The notes under the pieces were generated by a model. The model was given only the letters and a program-made list of their open reading frames with translations, did not search any database and had not been told where the DNA came from. Below are positions 8,814 through 20,561 of a stretch of DNA of 64,000 nucleotides, piece by piece. Numbering within the stretch: the stretch's first letter is position 1; the number at the start of each line of letters is the position of its first letter. Position numbers and translations under genes: made by a program. Source of the stretch: Cercophora sp. LCS_1 (Eukaryota > Ascomycota > Sordariomycetes > Sordariales > Lasiosphaeriaceae); the NCBI GenBank assembly GCA_036250225.1, contig JAPZLL010000021.1, positions 372,001 through 436,000 on the forward strand. Direction: 5' to 3'.

Positions 8814-11239
8814 TCAAATAATCGTGATAACCTCCTCTTCCAACGCCTCTGTCCATAATTCTCCAAACTCAGACGGATCCATCGCCTTTTGATGGGGCAT
8901 TCGAAGATCCCCCGGCGTGTTCGGCCAACGACCCTCGGGAAGCCCACACTCAAGATCGACGGCAAAGAATCCAACCCTGCGATACACATGTTCCCTCCCG
9001 GCGACCGGTACCGGTACCAAAACGAGCCCGCGAGATGCATTGGGAGTGTGGACATTGCGCCAGCACCCACCTCTCGTGAGCTCGGCAAATCGAATTCCGG
9101 GAGACAGCACAAGTGTGGGCCGACCGCCGACAATCTGCCTGCTGAGCGCGGGACTTCTCATTCCCCCATCAAGATAAATGATGTTGGGAATCGTTTCCAT
9201 GCTCATCCCTGGTCCCGAGCAGCGAAATTTAGCAGCCACTTCGTGGAATTCCAGCTGGAGGACCGGAAGCTGGATGACAATGTTGCCCTCCACGACCAAG
9301 CACGGGCAGTGATGCCTAACTTGGATTGTCTCGACACGCGTCACGACAGCCGACTTGATTTCGGCAATCACCTCTTCGCCGGGGCAGAAGTCGACACGGC
9401 CGTCCACGCCGATCCAGGTCCAGCTCGGGCACGAACGGTTCGGATTGAGGGAGATGGCCTCGTGTCCCTCGGCCCCCATGTCCTGGTACCATGACAGGTT
9501 GTCGATGAGGCAGTCGCGCCACAGCCCCGCCAGGTACTGCTGTCCTGTCATGCTGCGGTTGAGCTCATCAACCACCCCAGCAAGGGCGTCAAGCTTATCG
9601 CTGGGAAACGTCAGGGTCCGGACCGAATACGCAGTGACAATTTTCTGCCACATCGCCCCAAGTTCCGCAGCTGTTTCGTCATCACTATGGTCGTCGCGGT
9701 AATACTCGTTGTAGTCGTAGTGGACACCGCGATCATGTTCTGGCTGGCGCCCACCGTCAGCCGCGGTCTTGTCGTAACATCGCCAGACCATTTGCCTTGA
9801 GCCGTAGTGCAGCAAGCGGGGAGAGGCCAACAGCTCCTGTAGCGCCCATGCTCGATCGCCGATAGGTTCACGGTCAGGATGAATCGCTTGCAACGGGTCG
9901 TTGCAGACGGGCTCGTTCCAATCTGCCGCGACAAGGTGTACCACTGATGGTTCGGCATGCCAGGCCTCATCCCCGATTTCCCACACACTTCCTTCAAACT
10001 CCTGGCTCACCGACCCTCTCTTGCTTCTGCCTGGAAAGTAAATGTTGGGCCTGTATTCCTCCCTCAACTTGCTCATGCGCCCGTGATCCTTGGGGCAGAG
10101 GACTCGCACGCGGAACAAGCCGTTGACAAGACCCGGAACCTGTCTGGTTTGCAGAAAGCCCTCATTGCATCGGACCGGTTTCGCGGCCGAAATGGTGATC
10201 TGGGCCCTGCGATAGTTGGACGCCATGCGGCTGAGCTCGCGTTTTTTATCTGCCGGCGAGTCCTGTATAATGCAGAAGCTGTCGACCCACAGGTATCGAA
10301 GACCAAGTTGCTGTGCGCAGCGAACACCGTCGGCGATGCTTTGCGGGAGACTCGATGCCCTGATCTCTCTTTTGTACTCCTCGTAGTTGAGAGAAGTGGT
10401 GCAGCAGTACTGGGGGCATCCCCAGATATAACTCAGCGCAGCGTACTCCCCCCTGCTGCCGTTGGTTTCAAGCAACCGGACCGAGGGCAGGGCTTTTGCG
10501 CCACCGCCGTTGTCGTCTTCCTCAAGGATCTCCAAGACCCTGGTGGGCAGCTCGGGAGGCGATTCCCTCTTGGTCTTGTTACAAGTAGCGTGATTGCTGG
10601 CACACTCCGATATCCACGATTTGGCGAGAGCAAACGCACCAGGGGACCCAACATCGAGCCGCGGTGCTCGTGTGATGGCGTAGTGTGAGATCGGCTCCGC
10701 TAGACAAAGCAGTTAGCTCCCGGATCCGGGCTGCCTGCGCCACAGCGAAGTGATAGGAAACGAGCAAAATATGTCTGACCTTCTGTCGAATAGCAAGACA
10801 TGCCGACCCTACGGGTCATCGGATCGGGGGATCCCCATGACATTTCAAACACAAAGGCTAGCAAGCCACCACGTCCAGCCCTTTCCCACCGGACAGAGAA
10901 GATTGCTTCCCAGGGCAGGTTGCCGCTCGTTTCCTCCAGGAAACTCTTGATAATATGGATGCAGAGCGTGCAACGGTGCCCGATCTGAGACCACAGCATC
11001 AAGTTCGTCACAGTGCCCAGGACCAATGAGTCGTGGACAAACAGACGGAGCATCGACTCGCGATCGAGAAAGCGACTGCACAAAGGGCACTCTGTATCCT
11101 TCCAGCACGTAAACCCGCCATCGGGGGTGGTGCTGGGCAATGCGAGCCAAGGCGCCCGGGAGAGGTCGGTGGGGGGGTCCAAACTGTCATCGAACACTTG
11201 CCGGAGTTGACCGAATATCGCAGAAAGACCGTCCATCAT
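8814..11239 (-). CDS. HET-domain protein (heterokaryon incompatibility type)
   Basis: Complement of join 8814-10699 and 10780-11239, 781 residues. The 80-nt intron has a GTCAGA donor and an acceptor in CTTTGTCTAG; splicing gives STEAEPISHYAITRAPRLDVG, the usual linker before HET domains. HET motifs are clear: EYAALSYIWG (about 238-247), LPQSIADGVRCAQQLGLRY and LWVDSFCIIQD (about 271-301), then MASNYRRAQITISAA. The N-terminus has two CxxC pairs (CPLC, CTLC) common in this family. The long C-terminus (about 350-781) includes GDRAWALQE and a Trp-rich SWTWIGVDG, also family-typical. HET proteins act in allorecognition and trigger cell death on encountering an incompatible partner. Partner and allele specificity cannot be read here. 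The start at 11239 is followed by a second ATG, so MM is ambiguous. Confidence 0.9.
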
Positions 11240-13811
11240 GTGTGTCGGCCGAGTCTTGTCTCTGCTGGACTGGCGATGATGACGGGAAGAGGCGGAGGTT
11301 TCACTCGCGCGTCGACGGTGACCTTTATGCTGCCGGTCCTCGAGGATCTGTCGCGCCGTTCATCCGCTCCGTCACGCCGTGGGTGGCAATTGAAAAGGAG
11401 GATGGGAAACGGCCGACCGGTGTGAGTGGAATGGGGATGGGGATGGAATTGCGATTGCCGGCAGAGGTGTGCGCACCGACAGGCCTGGACCCAAGGTCGG
11501 AGGTGTCGCATTTCACTGCGAGACAAGCAAACTGCAGGTCTGCGCAGCCCAGCCGAATCTCGAGTGCAGGGAGGAAAAAAAAAAAAGCAAGGTGGGCAAG
11601 TGGGGCAGCCGGGAAGTGTCGCAGTTGCCTTGACCGGCCAGTCTCCGTCCTTCGCAAACGCGCCATGCAAACCAATTGGGGCCGCCGTCACAACCCAGCG
11701 CGGGGCTGGTGTGGTCTCACAGCATCGCTTGGCACCAAGTTTGGAAGTGGTCAGGGAAATGTCCAAAGGAGGGGAAGGATATCGACGACAGCGTCCATTT
11801 GGCATACCAGTCATGGCTTGTGCCACATCCGAAGCCACGCCCCTTGCTCCCGACGCACCTCACTGCAATACCCGCCCGGCACACGCACCCATGATCCATG
11901 ATTGCCCATCCCACCCAACGCCCAATTCAGCTACTCTCAACCTCATGCCACCGAGGTTATTACCCCTGACCGCACGGCGCTCACCGATCCTGATCCCGTA
12001 ATTGAGCTTATAATCCTTATCGTCCCAGCTGTAGCACGTAGAGTGTCGTGGGATTACCTGTGGCGGTCGACGTGCTGATCGGCCAGTCAGCCAAACCGGC
12101 CGCGTGCACGCCGAATGGTCATGCCCCGGCCATCGACGCCACAAGGGATAGAAGCCAGCGCAAGGGCCCAATGACCAGGCAATGGCTGGATCACGACGAT
12201 GACTGGGCCATGACGCTCCCAAAGGAGCGGCAGAGTTGCTAGATCGTCAGATGACTCGATGTACCGTAATTGAACGCGGTTGAGACGCGCTTGATGCAGC
12301 ACGGCAGACAAGGTAACGCAAAGGTAGGGGCGATCGACAAGATTGCCGACGATGTGGCAGACGCCGGGCGGAATGCTCAGAAACACACTTGCCGACCACA
12401 AACCCAAGTACGATGGCTCAAGGGGGCTGCCGCGAGTGGACCGACTCTGGAGCTCATCCCCCTCAATCCCGGAGGTAGCACTCGAGGATGACAATCTCCT
12501 CATTTCAAAAGGATGTGACGCTCAACCCCGAGAATGAAGCATGCAGAGTCGCTATCTGAGCAGACAAGCCTACAATTACATCTTCCCCGTCTCTATTATC
12601 ACGTCTCTATTATCACGTGCCTCTCCTCACCTTTTTCAGGACACGGACATATCGCAGTAGTTGAGATACTGAGCGGGTGAGCTGAAAACAGTCAACTCTG
12701 CACATGAGCATCAGAGATATAACCATAACCTGGGTATGTCGGTCAAAACGATCGTTCCCGACCGAGTTTGTATGGCACATAAGCATATCTTCCGCATTTG
12801 CATTATTGTTTGAGTTTTTGACTTAGCCACCATACATATCGTTAAAATCAAAGAGAATTCCTGGGACAGTCGCCTATATTATAGGGGTCCTACCCTGTAT
12901 TTATTCGCCTTGAGCATAATCCGGGTTCAACGAGTAGATTGGCAGTTCCAGGCTGATGCTTATGTGCACAGCTGACTGACTGTCTTGACCCACCAAAAGA
13001 CACTCAACAGCGTTGATCTGCTCCTTCGTGATCAGCCATAATCCGTGCCGACGTTCTTTCCCAGGCATTCAAACACTGCTCAGCAGAGTCTCAAAACATT
13101 CATGTCCATTACAGGAGACGTCTAAAGCCGCCGTGCGCGTGTACAGCCACTGATTGACCTATTTGAGGCGTGCGTCACCACTGACGGTCTGTTAGATATT
13201 GAATGAGTGGAAGTGGGTCAAAGCCGCAAATGAACGACGATCAAAAACTGAGCGCCATCATCGGATTGGAATACAACTGTTGGATGACGCCTCTGTCTTC
13301 AAGCCAACATCTTCCCAGCTCGCGGCACCCCTTTTCCGCGCTCCAAAGGCCACGGACTTGAAACCACTCCCAAAGGCGTTGGAGTCCCAAAGCCGGGATA
13401 TTCGTTGATAGTCCACAGGGAGGGCTAGCCAAAGTTCGCTTCCACGTCAACCTATTCTGAACTGAATACTTCCGTCTCAAGTGTGACTCTCAACCGCCGA
13501 TTCTCAAGAGAAGCACACCGCGGCACCGCTCTCTTCCCTCTCCACAAACACGAAATCTCGCATGATAATCAGTTTCATGAAGAGTATGTTGCCAAAAAAA
13601 AAAAAAAAAAAAAAAAAAAATAGATTCAAAAAAGAAACGCCGTGGCTATGTATAATGTATCAAGTATGTGCAGCTCAACCTCAACCTACAAATCGTACAA
13701 GAAAACACCGTCTTATAAACGCCGAACGCTGCAAAGTCAGGTATATGATAATTACCAGCCATCCACGCACCAAGAAGCCTTGAAACTCTCACACAAACAG
13801 ACCCGTCACGT
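11240..13811. other. Intergenic stretch, no gene seen
   Basis: Open frames on both strands show no conserved motif and contain homopolymer-driven runs. A 14-bp unit CGTCTCTATTATCA is directly repeated at 12588-12601 and 12602-12615. A 27-A homopolymer lies at 13594-13620. The left end should contain the HET gene promoter and the right end the 3' region of the membrane protein gene. Confidence 0.5.
13594..13620. repeat. A27 homopolymer
   Basis: Uninterrupted run of 27 A immediately downstream of the gene ending at 13812 on the minus strand. Its exact length is likely to be unreliable in any assembly. Confidence 0.9.
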
Positions 13812-14939
13812 CTATCGAAGTTCAGTGGCACCCCGATCAGCCGAAAGTTCCGACGTGGGCTGGGTGTAAACCTCATGGACCGGCTGCATATAAGCATGAG
13901 GCGGGGGACTGGTTCCGACCGGGCTCGGCCCGGGATAATAGGAACCCGGCTTGCCCACGCTGCCTTGCTCGTATCCCGACGGCGGGTATTGCGTTGTTGC
14001 TGCGTAATACATGGCCGGACTGGTGACAGCTGGAGGGTTTTCTGGTTCGCGCTTGCGTCCCCGCCGAATTACGATGAAAAAGGCCAGGGCGATGAGGCCA
14101 ATGGCAGCTGAACCACGTTAGACAGTTGGGATATACAATCTCGTTTCCAATGGGAAGCTCACCGATTCCACCCACAACGCCACCTGCGATCGCCCCAGCC
14201 GGGACTGGGTCTGAAGCCTGCGCGGTCGGTGTAAGAACAACCGTAGTAACCGACATAGATGGTGTCGTTGGGGATGTCGGGACCGGCGTGGACGTGGTTG
14301 CCACGACTGTTTGGGGCGGCGAGTAAGACATCGAAAACGTCGTAGGTTGCGAGTGACACCAGTAAATCCTGTAGCTCTTGAAGTAGCTATCGGTGTACAA
14401 CCCCATCCTGCACATCGTGTTGCTGCCAGCGGTACTAATCTTTCGTTAGCATCGACCCTGCGGGCCGCAGAGCGTGTACCTTACCACCAAAGTGTCCGAT
14501 AATAGTCACCAGAGGGGGTGCCTGTCACCATGGTGCTGTCCATGCAGGTCGAGTAGAAGCCGCAGTTCACCTCGCTCGTGTTGTCGCAACACCCCATGAT
14601 GGAGCTCTGGGTATCCGGGACGCATCGTGCGTTCGTATTGTGACATGTGATGGCCGATGCTGAGTCGAAGAGGTTAACGTTGTGTCGGCCATGGGGACGC
14701 AGGAGTTACATACCCTCCGATATGATGCCGTTGATGTATCCACACGTGTCAAGCCCAACCAACGTCGTCTGCCGCTTCACGAGATCTGCTTGCGGCGCCG
14801 CTGTTGGTTCTGGCGCTGCAGCAAACTGGAACACCTGGGGTGGACTCGTCTGTTGTGGAAAGTCGCTTCTCCGAAACGCCTTCGAGGTGCCGCATGTTGA
14901 AAGACTGGCCCAAACGGCCAGGCTGAGCGTGAATCTCAT
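13812..14939 (-). CDS. Secreted/anchored Cys-rich single-pass membrane protein
   Basis: Complement of join 13812-14107, 14163-14434, 14485-14659, 14714-14939, giving 322 residues; all three introns have GT/AG ends and restore frame. The order is: signal peptide (MRFTLSLAVWASLSTCGTSKA), Cys-rich ectodomain (TCGYINGI, NARCVPDTQSSIMGCCDN, VNCGFYSTCMDS, NTMCRMGLYTDSYFKSYRI), Ser/Thr/Pro-rich stalk, glycine-rich GAIAGGVVGGI leading into one transmembrane helix (AAIGLIALAFFIVI), a stop-transfer RRGRKRE, and a Pro/Tyr/Gly-rich tail (YYAATTQYPPSGYEQG). This architecture is common among fungal surface sensor-like proteins of unknown function. I do not assign a ligand or pathway. The tail resembles disordered cytoplasmic tails that recruit partners; that is inference. 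Confidence 0.8.
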
Positions 14940-17319
14940 CTTGTCGCTCCGTCCTGAAAAGATGTGCCGGGAGGGTTGAAAAATCGAGAAACGATGTTCG
15001 GTGAGGGGAACATAGGAAACCGAGCAAAGAATGCGAGAGCGGGAGGGGCCGTTGCGACACTGGTAGATAAACCTCGCGATTGGAAGCACAAGCCGGTCCG
15101 AGCCTTCAAAGGTGCATTCTGAGTGGTGGTCACCGCCCCAGAAAGGCGTTGCCCAGCCATGAACCGGCGAATTTCAGTGGACCACAGATCTGAAATAGGA
15201 TCGTGGTGCAACCCAGCCGCACGCACATGTGGCCGGTTGAAGTCCAGTCGGGACATCTGGCTAATGTCTAATTACAGCACTGGCGAGAGATTGGTGCGTG
15301 GTCCTACGGAAATTGGTGCGCTCCCCCTGGGAGAGCTCGCATCCCAAGGCCTTGCTTTCGCTGATCTCTGTGGGTTGGGTTTTGCTGTTGTAGCTGGAGC
15401 GCTTGTCGACCCGAAAAGGGTGCGCATTTGGCCCCACGATCGTCTCCTGCGTCAGACTGCATGCTGGTGGCCCAGGACAGTCGCTGGAGCCCCGGCATCA
15501 GCGTTGTCCTGCCTCATTCCGCTGCAACGCGTAACCTTCTGGAAGAGTTGATACCAATCTCGTGACCGCCACCGCTGCTAGTCTCTGGCGCGAGGGGGTG
15601 GTTCTGCGCATTCATGGAAAGGTCAGCATTCGATGGAACGAGTTTCAGAACATCGCCAACGCCCCAACTTCCCAACTTTTCAACAAGTCACAAAGGAAAC
15701 CAGGAGACATTTAAATCGAGGAACTAAGGTTGAAGCAAAGTTGAATCCTATCGGAAGCTCCCGAAGGCTTATCGTGGACCACCTCTCTCGGAGAGTTGCA
15801 GTCACTGGCAAACCCTGGTGCATCCAAATCCCGACTCGACACTGCCCCGCGGGTCAAAAACGCGTGCACATTTGGGACGAAAATTCTCAGGGAAGAGGCG
15901 ATGGTGCAGTCAACGTGCAAGAAAACATGGCTCATTCGAGCGGTGTTGCAGTACTGTTTGCAGTTGAACAGTTTGGGCGATGGCTTCTCTGAGAAAGGGG
16001 GTGTTGTTGACGGTGACTCCGAAGTCGATCGTTGTTGCAGTCAGCAGCAGAGCAGCCCGGAGAAGCGAACTGCAATGTGTTCGAACGGCGGAAATTTGCA
16101 GCGCTCCCCGGGCATCTCTCAACATTGGTTGGCCGGCTTGTATCGTGTCTGCCACCAGTGTTGGGCAGGGCAAGAAAACTCTGGGAAAACGGTGGGAACA
16201 GTGTGATGGAGGGTCAGAAGCGCCAATGAGGCACAGCAGGCCGGGGCAATGAAACTCAAACAAATCCTGATCAATGAAGCGAGTTGAAATTCGAGCAGTC
16301 CGTCCAGCTTTCGGCCGTCTGGCTGCAGCCACAGCTTCAGTGCTTCGATGCGACACGAACCAACTCGGAGCGAGAACCAACAGGTTCGAATCGCACAAAT
16401 AGTGTCATCCAGAAAAGAGAGAAGAAGCAAGCTAGGCTCGAAAAGAGTAGCTGCATCCGGTCAGGCTTCCCGATCCTTCCTCCCCAAGTTCCCCGCAGTT
16501 CGATGTTCCACTGACGCATGTCAGCCAGGGCCAGATCGCTGCGCCGGGCTTCTCACAGACCCCGCCCAGAGCACCACACGGGAAGGGAACCCTCTCGATG
16601 CCACAAAAGTTCCCGTCCTGGTTTCCCGTGTCCCATTGATCCTACGCAAAACGCACAGGGGGACGAGAACAGACCAGCCCAGCAATATCATGATCCAGAC
16701 ACCCTCCAACCACCTGAACAACAGTCCAGGCTCGATTGCCGTTGTGCTCTTGCCTCGGGAGGTGATGACAGTGGCTGGGCTCCCCTCAATTGGAGACCCA
16801 AGTCGGCTGTTTTAATACTACCGGCAGTTAAGCTACCGATGCGACGCTCCTAAACGGGTCACACGGCTTGCCGTCACCCATTCGGTACCATTCGGTTTGT
16901 CAATATCATGGCGCTACCGGCCTAGTCCCCGACCACCACGCTGCAGCTCGCCGACGACCGAGCGCAGAGCTCCAACGCCATAGGGCTATTTCAGTCAGAC
17001 GCGTCCGGGGTCGTTGACGCCCAGGCCGAATCGGTCAAGGTCGCAGTAACCTCGCGGTCGGCCTCGTGCAGCTATACCGCCCGTGGTAGCAAGTCTATGG
17101 TTGACCAGCCAGAAACCATCCCACCACCACGCACCGGCGCACCCTGCCGACCACGCACAGATGCCACTCTCGTGTCTGCAAACGGCGCGATGTGTCTGGC
17201 GCCTAGCTATTTAAGAGTACCCAAGCTCCCTCGCCCGGCCTGGGCTCCCCTCCGACTCTCCCAGACGACTGCTGTTGCGACTGTCATCCCCTATTTGCCG
17301 AGAGACGACATCGAACAAG
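14940..17319. other. Intergenic stretch, no gene seen
   Basis: This separates two divergently transcribed genes and probably holds both promoters. Open frames on both strands lack recognisable domains. A TATTTAAG TATA-like element near 17208 lies about 110 bases before the transporter ATG. Confidence 0.5.
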
Positions 17320-18342
17320 ATGGCCACAACCGAGCCGATCAACACAGCCAACAATGGCGGCATCCGCGCCATTCACGATGAAGAAAAAGGTCTCTACAAG
17401 ACCACGACGGGCGTCACCATGTCCCCCGAGCTCTTCGAGAAGCTCTACCTGACACCCAAGGTTCCCCATGTGGGCGACTACAACAAACGCTTCGCCAACC
17501 CGACCGCTCTTGGCTTCGTCGGGTAATTGCTGCCCGTTCTCCCCTCCACGACGAAGCGGTAAGCTGACAACCAGCAAGCTTCGTCATCTCCACCTTTACC
17601 TTCTCCATGGTCCTCATGGGTTGGGGCGGCGCATCCGGCTTTACCCCGGTCGTGTAAGTCGAGCGGAATCCCGAACCCCGCTGCAGAGCCATGCAATCGC
17701 CGACCTGTCTGACACGCACTGTCACAGTGGTATCTTCTTCTTCGTCGGGCCCGTCCTCCTCCTGTTCGCCATGGTATTCGAGTGGGTCATGGGCAACTTT
17801 TTCCCCATGATGGTGATGGGCCTGTTTGCTGTCTTCTGGCTGTCGTTTGGAATGCTCCAACTCCCGACACTCGGACTTGCCGCGGCATATGCGACGGCCG
17901 ATGACCCGACTGGATTCTCTTCGCCTCAGTATAATGCTGTGATTGCATTGTATCTGCTGGTGTGGGGGTTCGCACTTTTCACCTTTTTCATCTTCACCTG
18001 CAAGATCAACAGCGTATTTGCTGCCATCTTCTTGCTTGTCAGTGTTGGTGCTTGGGTTCTGTCCGGCGCGTACTGGAAGGTGTCAACGGGTGACTTCGAC
18101 GCTGCTGGGAAGCTTCAAAAGGTGAGATACCCATGCCCATCCCGAAAGACAAGAGCTAATGGTTGTGACAGGGCGGCGGCGCGCTACTGTTCATCGTCGC
18201 GGTGCTCGGCTGGTACATGTGCTTCATCATCATGGCCGGGGAGATGCGCATCACGCTGAACCTGCCTGTCGGAGATCTCAGCCACTTTTGGCCCAAGACC
18301 GATGTCGAGTTGGCTACTCAAGAGCGGGAGCACAAGGATTGA
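17320..18342 (+). CDS. GPR1/FUN34/YaaH family acetate transporter
   Basis: Join 17320-17522, 17579-17653, 17728-18121, 18172-18342; 280 residues. Introns of 56, 74 and 50 nt have GTAATT, GTAAGT and GTGAGA donors. The family consists of six-helix plasma membrane proteins that take up acetate and related short acids or respond to ammonium; yeast Ady2/Ato1 is the best-known member. The signature N-P-[ATV] motif appears in KRFANPTALGFVG at the first helix, followed by STFTFSMVLMGWGGASGF, GIFFFVGPVLLLFAMVFEW, the long FWLSFGMLQLPTLGLAAAY segment, and the family-typical C-terminal NLPVGDLSHFWP. The length agrees with the family. The N-terminus before helix 1 carries VTMSPELFEKLYLTPK, a conserved cytosolic lead-in. 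ATG 17320 was preferred to an in-frame ATG at 17275. Confidence 0.93.
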
Positions 18343-18532
18343 GTAAACAGGGAACCAAGATCGAAATCAAGATCCCTCGCTATCCTAATATAATATATCA
18401 TTCCTGACCTGGCACGAGCTAAGTTGGTTGCAACCGACAGGGTTGAGTGCGGTGTCATGACTCGAGCATATGGTGGATATGACGGAGTCGAAGCGCAGCT
18501 GACTCCATCAACATCAACAATCCGAATCCACA

Positions 18533-18621
18533 GCAGGTTTAGCTCAGTTGGGAGAGCGTCAGACTGAAGTCCACTTCAATCGAGAATCTGAAGGTCGAGT
18601 GTTCAAGCCACTCAACCTGCA
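18533..18621 (+). tRNA. tRNA-Phe (anticodon GAA) with 16-nt intron
   Basis: The acceptor stem pairs GCAGGTT with AACCTGC. The D-arm TTTAGCTCAGTTGGGAGAGC is standard. The anticodon stem TCAGA/TCTGA carries GAA at 18566-18568. An intron at 18570-18585 sits after the base 3' to the anticodon, the canonical position removed by tRNA splicing endonuclease. The T-loop/B box GTTCAAGCC is present and the discriminator base is A. Confidence 0.93.
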
Positions 18622-19005
18622 TCAAATTCTATTTTCCGTCCATGTAGTAACATGGCTGCCCTTTTTGCTAACTCTCGCGGGTTACAAGTATCGCTTCACA
18701 GATCTCAACTATCCTCACAATCCCGTCTCTTCTGTTCATCCCGGACCGACTTCTGAGCCCTGTATCTCTTTGTCTTGAATACCGCTTCGGTGGAAGCCAT
18801 CACGATGTCCTCGGAGAGGCACAGAAGATCGTCTTGTTATTCCCCATTGGTCCACAAGTCAGGTTCAACTTGCTGAATCGTGTGTTGTGCGATGCGTTCG
18901 ATATCCACGGCGTTGCTCCAGTAAGAAGCGCTCGACAGGACCTCTATGGGATGGGAGAATTTCTGTCTCACGATTGGTGGCAATAGGGACTCCCACGTAG
19001 CAACT
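18622..19005. other. Intergenic stretch, no gene seen
   Basis: Sequence between tRNA-Phe and the AAA+ relic. No motif or RNA structure was recognised. Confidence 0.5.
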
Positions 19006-19500
19006 TTAACTCAAAGTCTTTTCTTGTGTAGTGAGGTCTGAGAACGTGACTTCGGTCGGGAAAAGAGACGCAAGGCCTGGCCGATCAGCCAAGAGTTCGT
19101 TGACCCCTTCCGACAGCCCAACCAAGATGAGCACCATGCTTGCGGCATTTTTTCCGCGTAAAAGATACAACAGCATCGAGATCCTCTCTGTTATATTATC
19201 GATCACGAGAGTGCGTGTCGGTCGAAGTGTGGATGTTGTTGATGACGAGAACCTTGTCGAGGCCTCGTTCGAGCTGTTCGACACATCTTGGGGTGGTTCA
19301 GCCCAGTAGTCGCCCATCAGGTCTGAGGCACTGCATTCAACCACCTTTTCGATCGGCAGCAATCCCAGTTCATGAAACACGGTACCCAGCCGCTCTGCCA
19401 CGGTAGTTCTACCAACCCCCGGAAGCAATACGATGCTAGCAAGTCCTTCAGCCGGGATTCTCTGTGTCTTGGTGCGGCTATCGAGGCGAGCTTAAGTACT
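19006..19500 (-). pseudogene. AAA+ ATPase relic (CbxX/CfqX type)
   Basis: The minus-strand frame reads ASIVLLPGVGRTTVAERLGT, then HELGLLPIEKVVECSASDL, matching the Walker A region and following helix of fungal multi-AAA CbxX-type ATPases (family pattern GNPGTGKTTVARxxG ... GLLPSDEVVECSASDL). The Walker Lys is replaced by Arg (GVGRTT). Downstream the frame is lost: the Walker B region appears only in another frame as GLDKVLVINNIHT, where VLFIDEAY is expected. MVLILVGLSEGVNELLADRP then resumes the family pattern (VIVAGYxxxMxxLLxxNPGL). Several frame changes and a lost catalytic residue mark it as a pseudogene fragment. Intact relatives are much larger. Confidence 0.7.
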
Positions 19501-20214
19501 CTTCCAATACGTCTGCGATTGTTCCTGCCTTGACCCCAAACATAGTAATATCTTCAGGTCAGCCGTCGCGTTCTGGCTGGTAAATATCGACCGAAGCTAG
19601 GACGACCAAAGTGACGGAACCCCTCCTTTATGAGTAGCCGGATCAGAAATCTTCCATTTTATATACGCTATACGAAGGTTCTTCGTACGGATGCGCTCTG
19701 TAGATCGACTGTTAGCCAACCAGCACTTTCATCAACAGTGTGGCTGAAGCTGGACAAGAACATACAATTTCAGTGCCGCGACTGCCTTCCTTGCCACATC
19801 TTCGCCAACACAGAGTGTCTCAACTCTTGCTTCCTGGACACTCTCCAGCTCACCCGGTTTTCCCAGGTGCGGGTTTGCCGTGTCTCCTGGGCGGAACTGG
19901 CCTGTCCCGATAACGGTCCAGCAACATTCCGTATACCCCCCTGGCCCGGGATAGCGGCCCGCACCTGCGGCGAAGATTGCACTCTTACATGACTCGAGAG
20001 CGGGCAGCGGAACGTTGAAGATTAGACGGAAGCGGGCTGCAGCGGCCGTAACAGTTGCCATGTTGAATTCCAAGCCGTGCTGAAGAAGTCTTGAACAATG
20101 AGACCAAACCCTGGACACTTGGGGCGTTACCCCGCGCACAAACTGAAACATTCTCCCGCACCGCTGACCAATTGCGTTGACGCGTAAGGCTCCCACGACT
20201 CCCAGTAGGCAGTC
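19501..20214. other. Stretch between two relics, no gene seen
   Basis: No supported coding region. Local open frames on both strands have no recognisable motif. It may contain further eroded parts of the neighbouring relics. Confidence 0.4.
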
Positions 20215-20561
20215 TTGGTAGTTCAGTCTCCAACTTGGAATCGAGCAAGGACGTTTACCAGGAGGTTGTGTTCAAGAACCGCGAAACACTCCCACTTCCA
20301 AACGAGTGCGAATTTTCTACAGCCGAGATTGTGGAAATCGTTGTTGTGGCTCTATTCTCATTCATATTTCACCAGGGTCTGGGTCATTCAAGAACTAAAC
20401 ATCCGCCAACAATTGGGCTCTACACATCACATCTCACATCCAACTTCTCCAGTTCCGATGCACGTAACGCAATCTATAGCCTCTTAGGTCTCATAAAGCA
20501 AGACATTAAAACCCCTCTTTCGAAGCCTGGCTACGATAAGCCAACAATTAATCTCGACTAA
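20215..20561 (+). pseudogene. HET-domain gene relic
   Basis: One frame gives LWLYSHSYFTRVWVIQELNI, the hallmark middle of HET domains (pattern LFxRPWFxRVWVIQE). After a frame change, another gives SSDARNAIYSLLGLIKQDIK followed by KPGYDKPTINLD, matching the next HET block (DPRDKIYALLGL...DYSKPxxEVY). The two halves are in different frames and the second stops at TAA where the family continues. The upstream YAALSYxWG block was not found. This is a fragment of a second, unrelated HET copy, not a duplicate of the intact gene at 8.8-11.2 kb as far as can be judged from these motifs. Confidence 0.75.

Noticed and set aside
9957..10688. 243-codon plus-strand frame opposite the HET gene
   Set aside because: It lies antisense to well-supported HET-domain sequence and has no domain of its own; a compositional shadow.
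11236..11838. 200-codon minus-strand frame upstream of the HET gene
   Set aside because: Pro/Cys/Arg-rich with homopolymer Phe from a poly-A/T run; no domain, no splice logic, likely chance.
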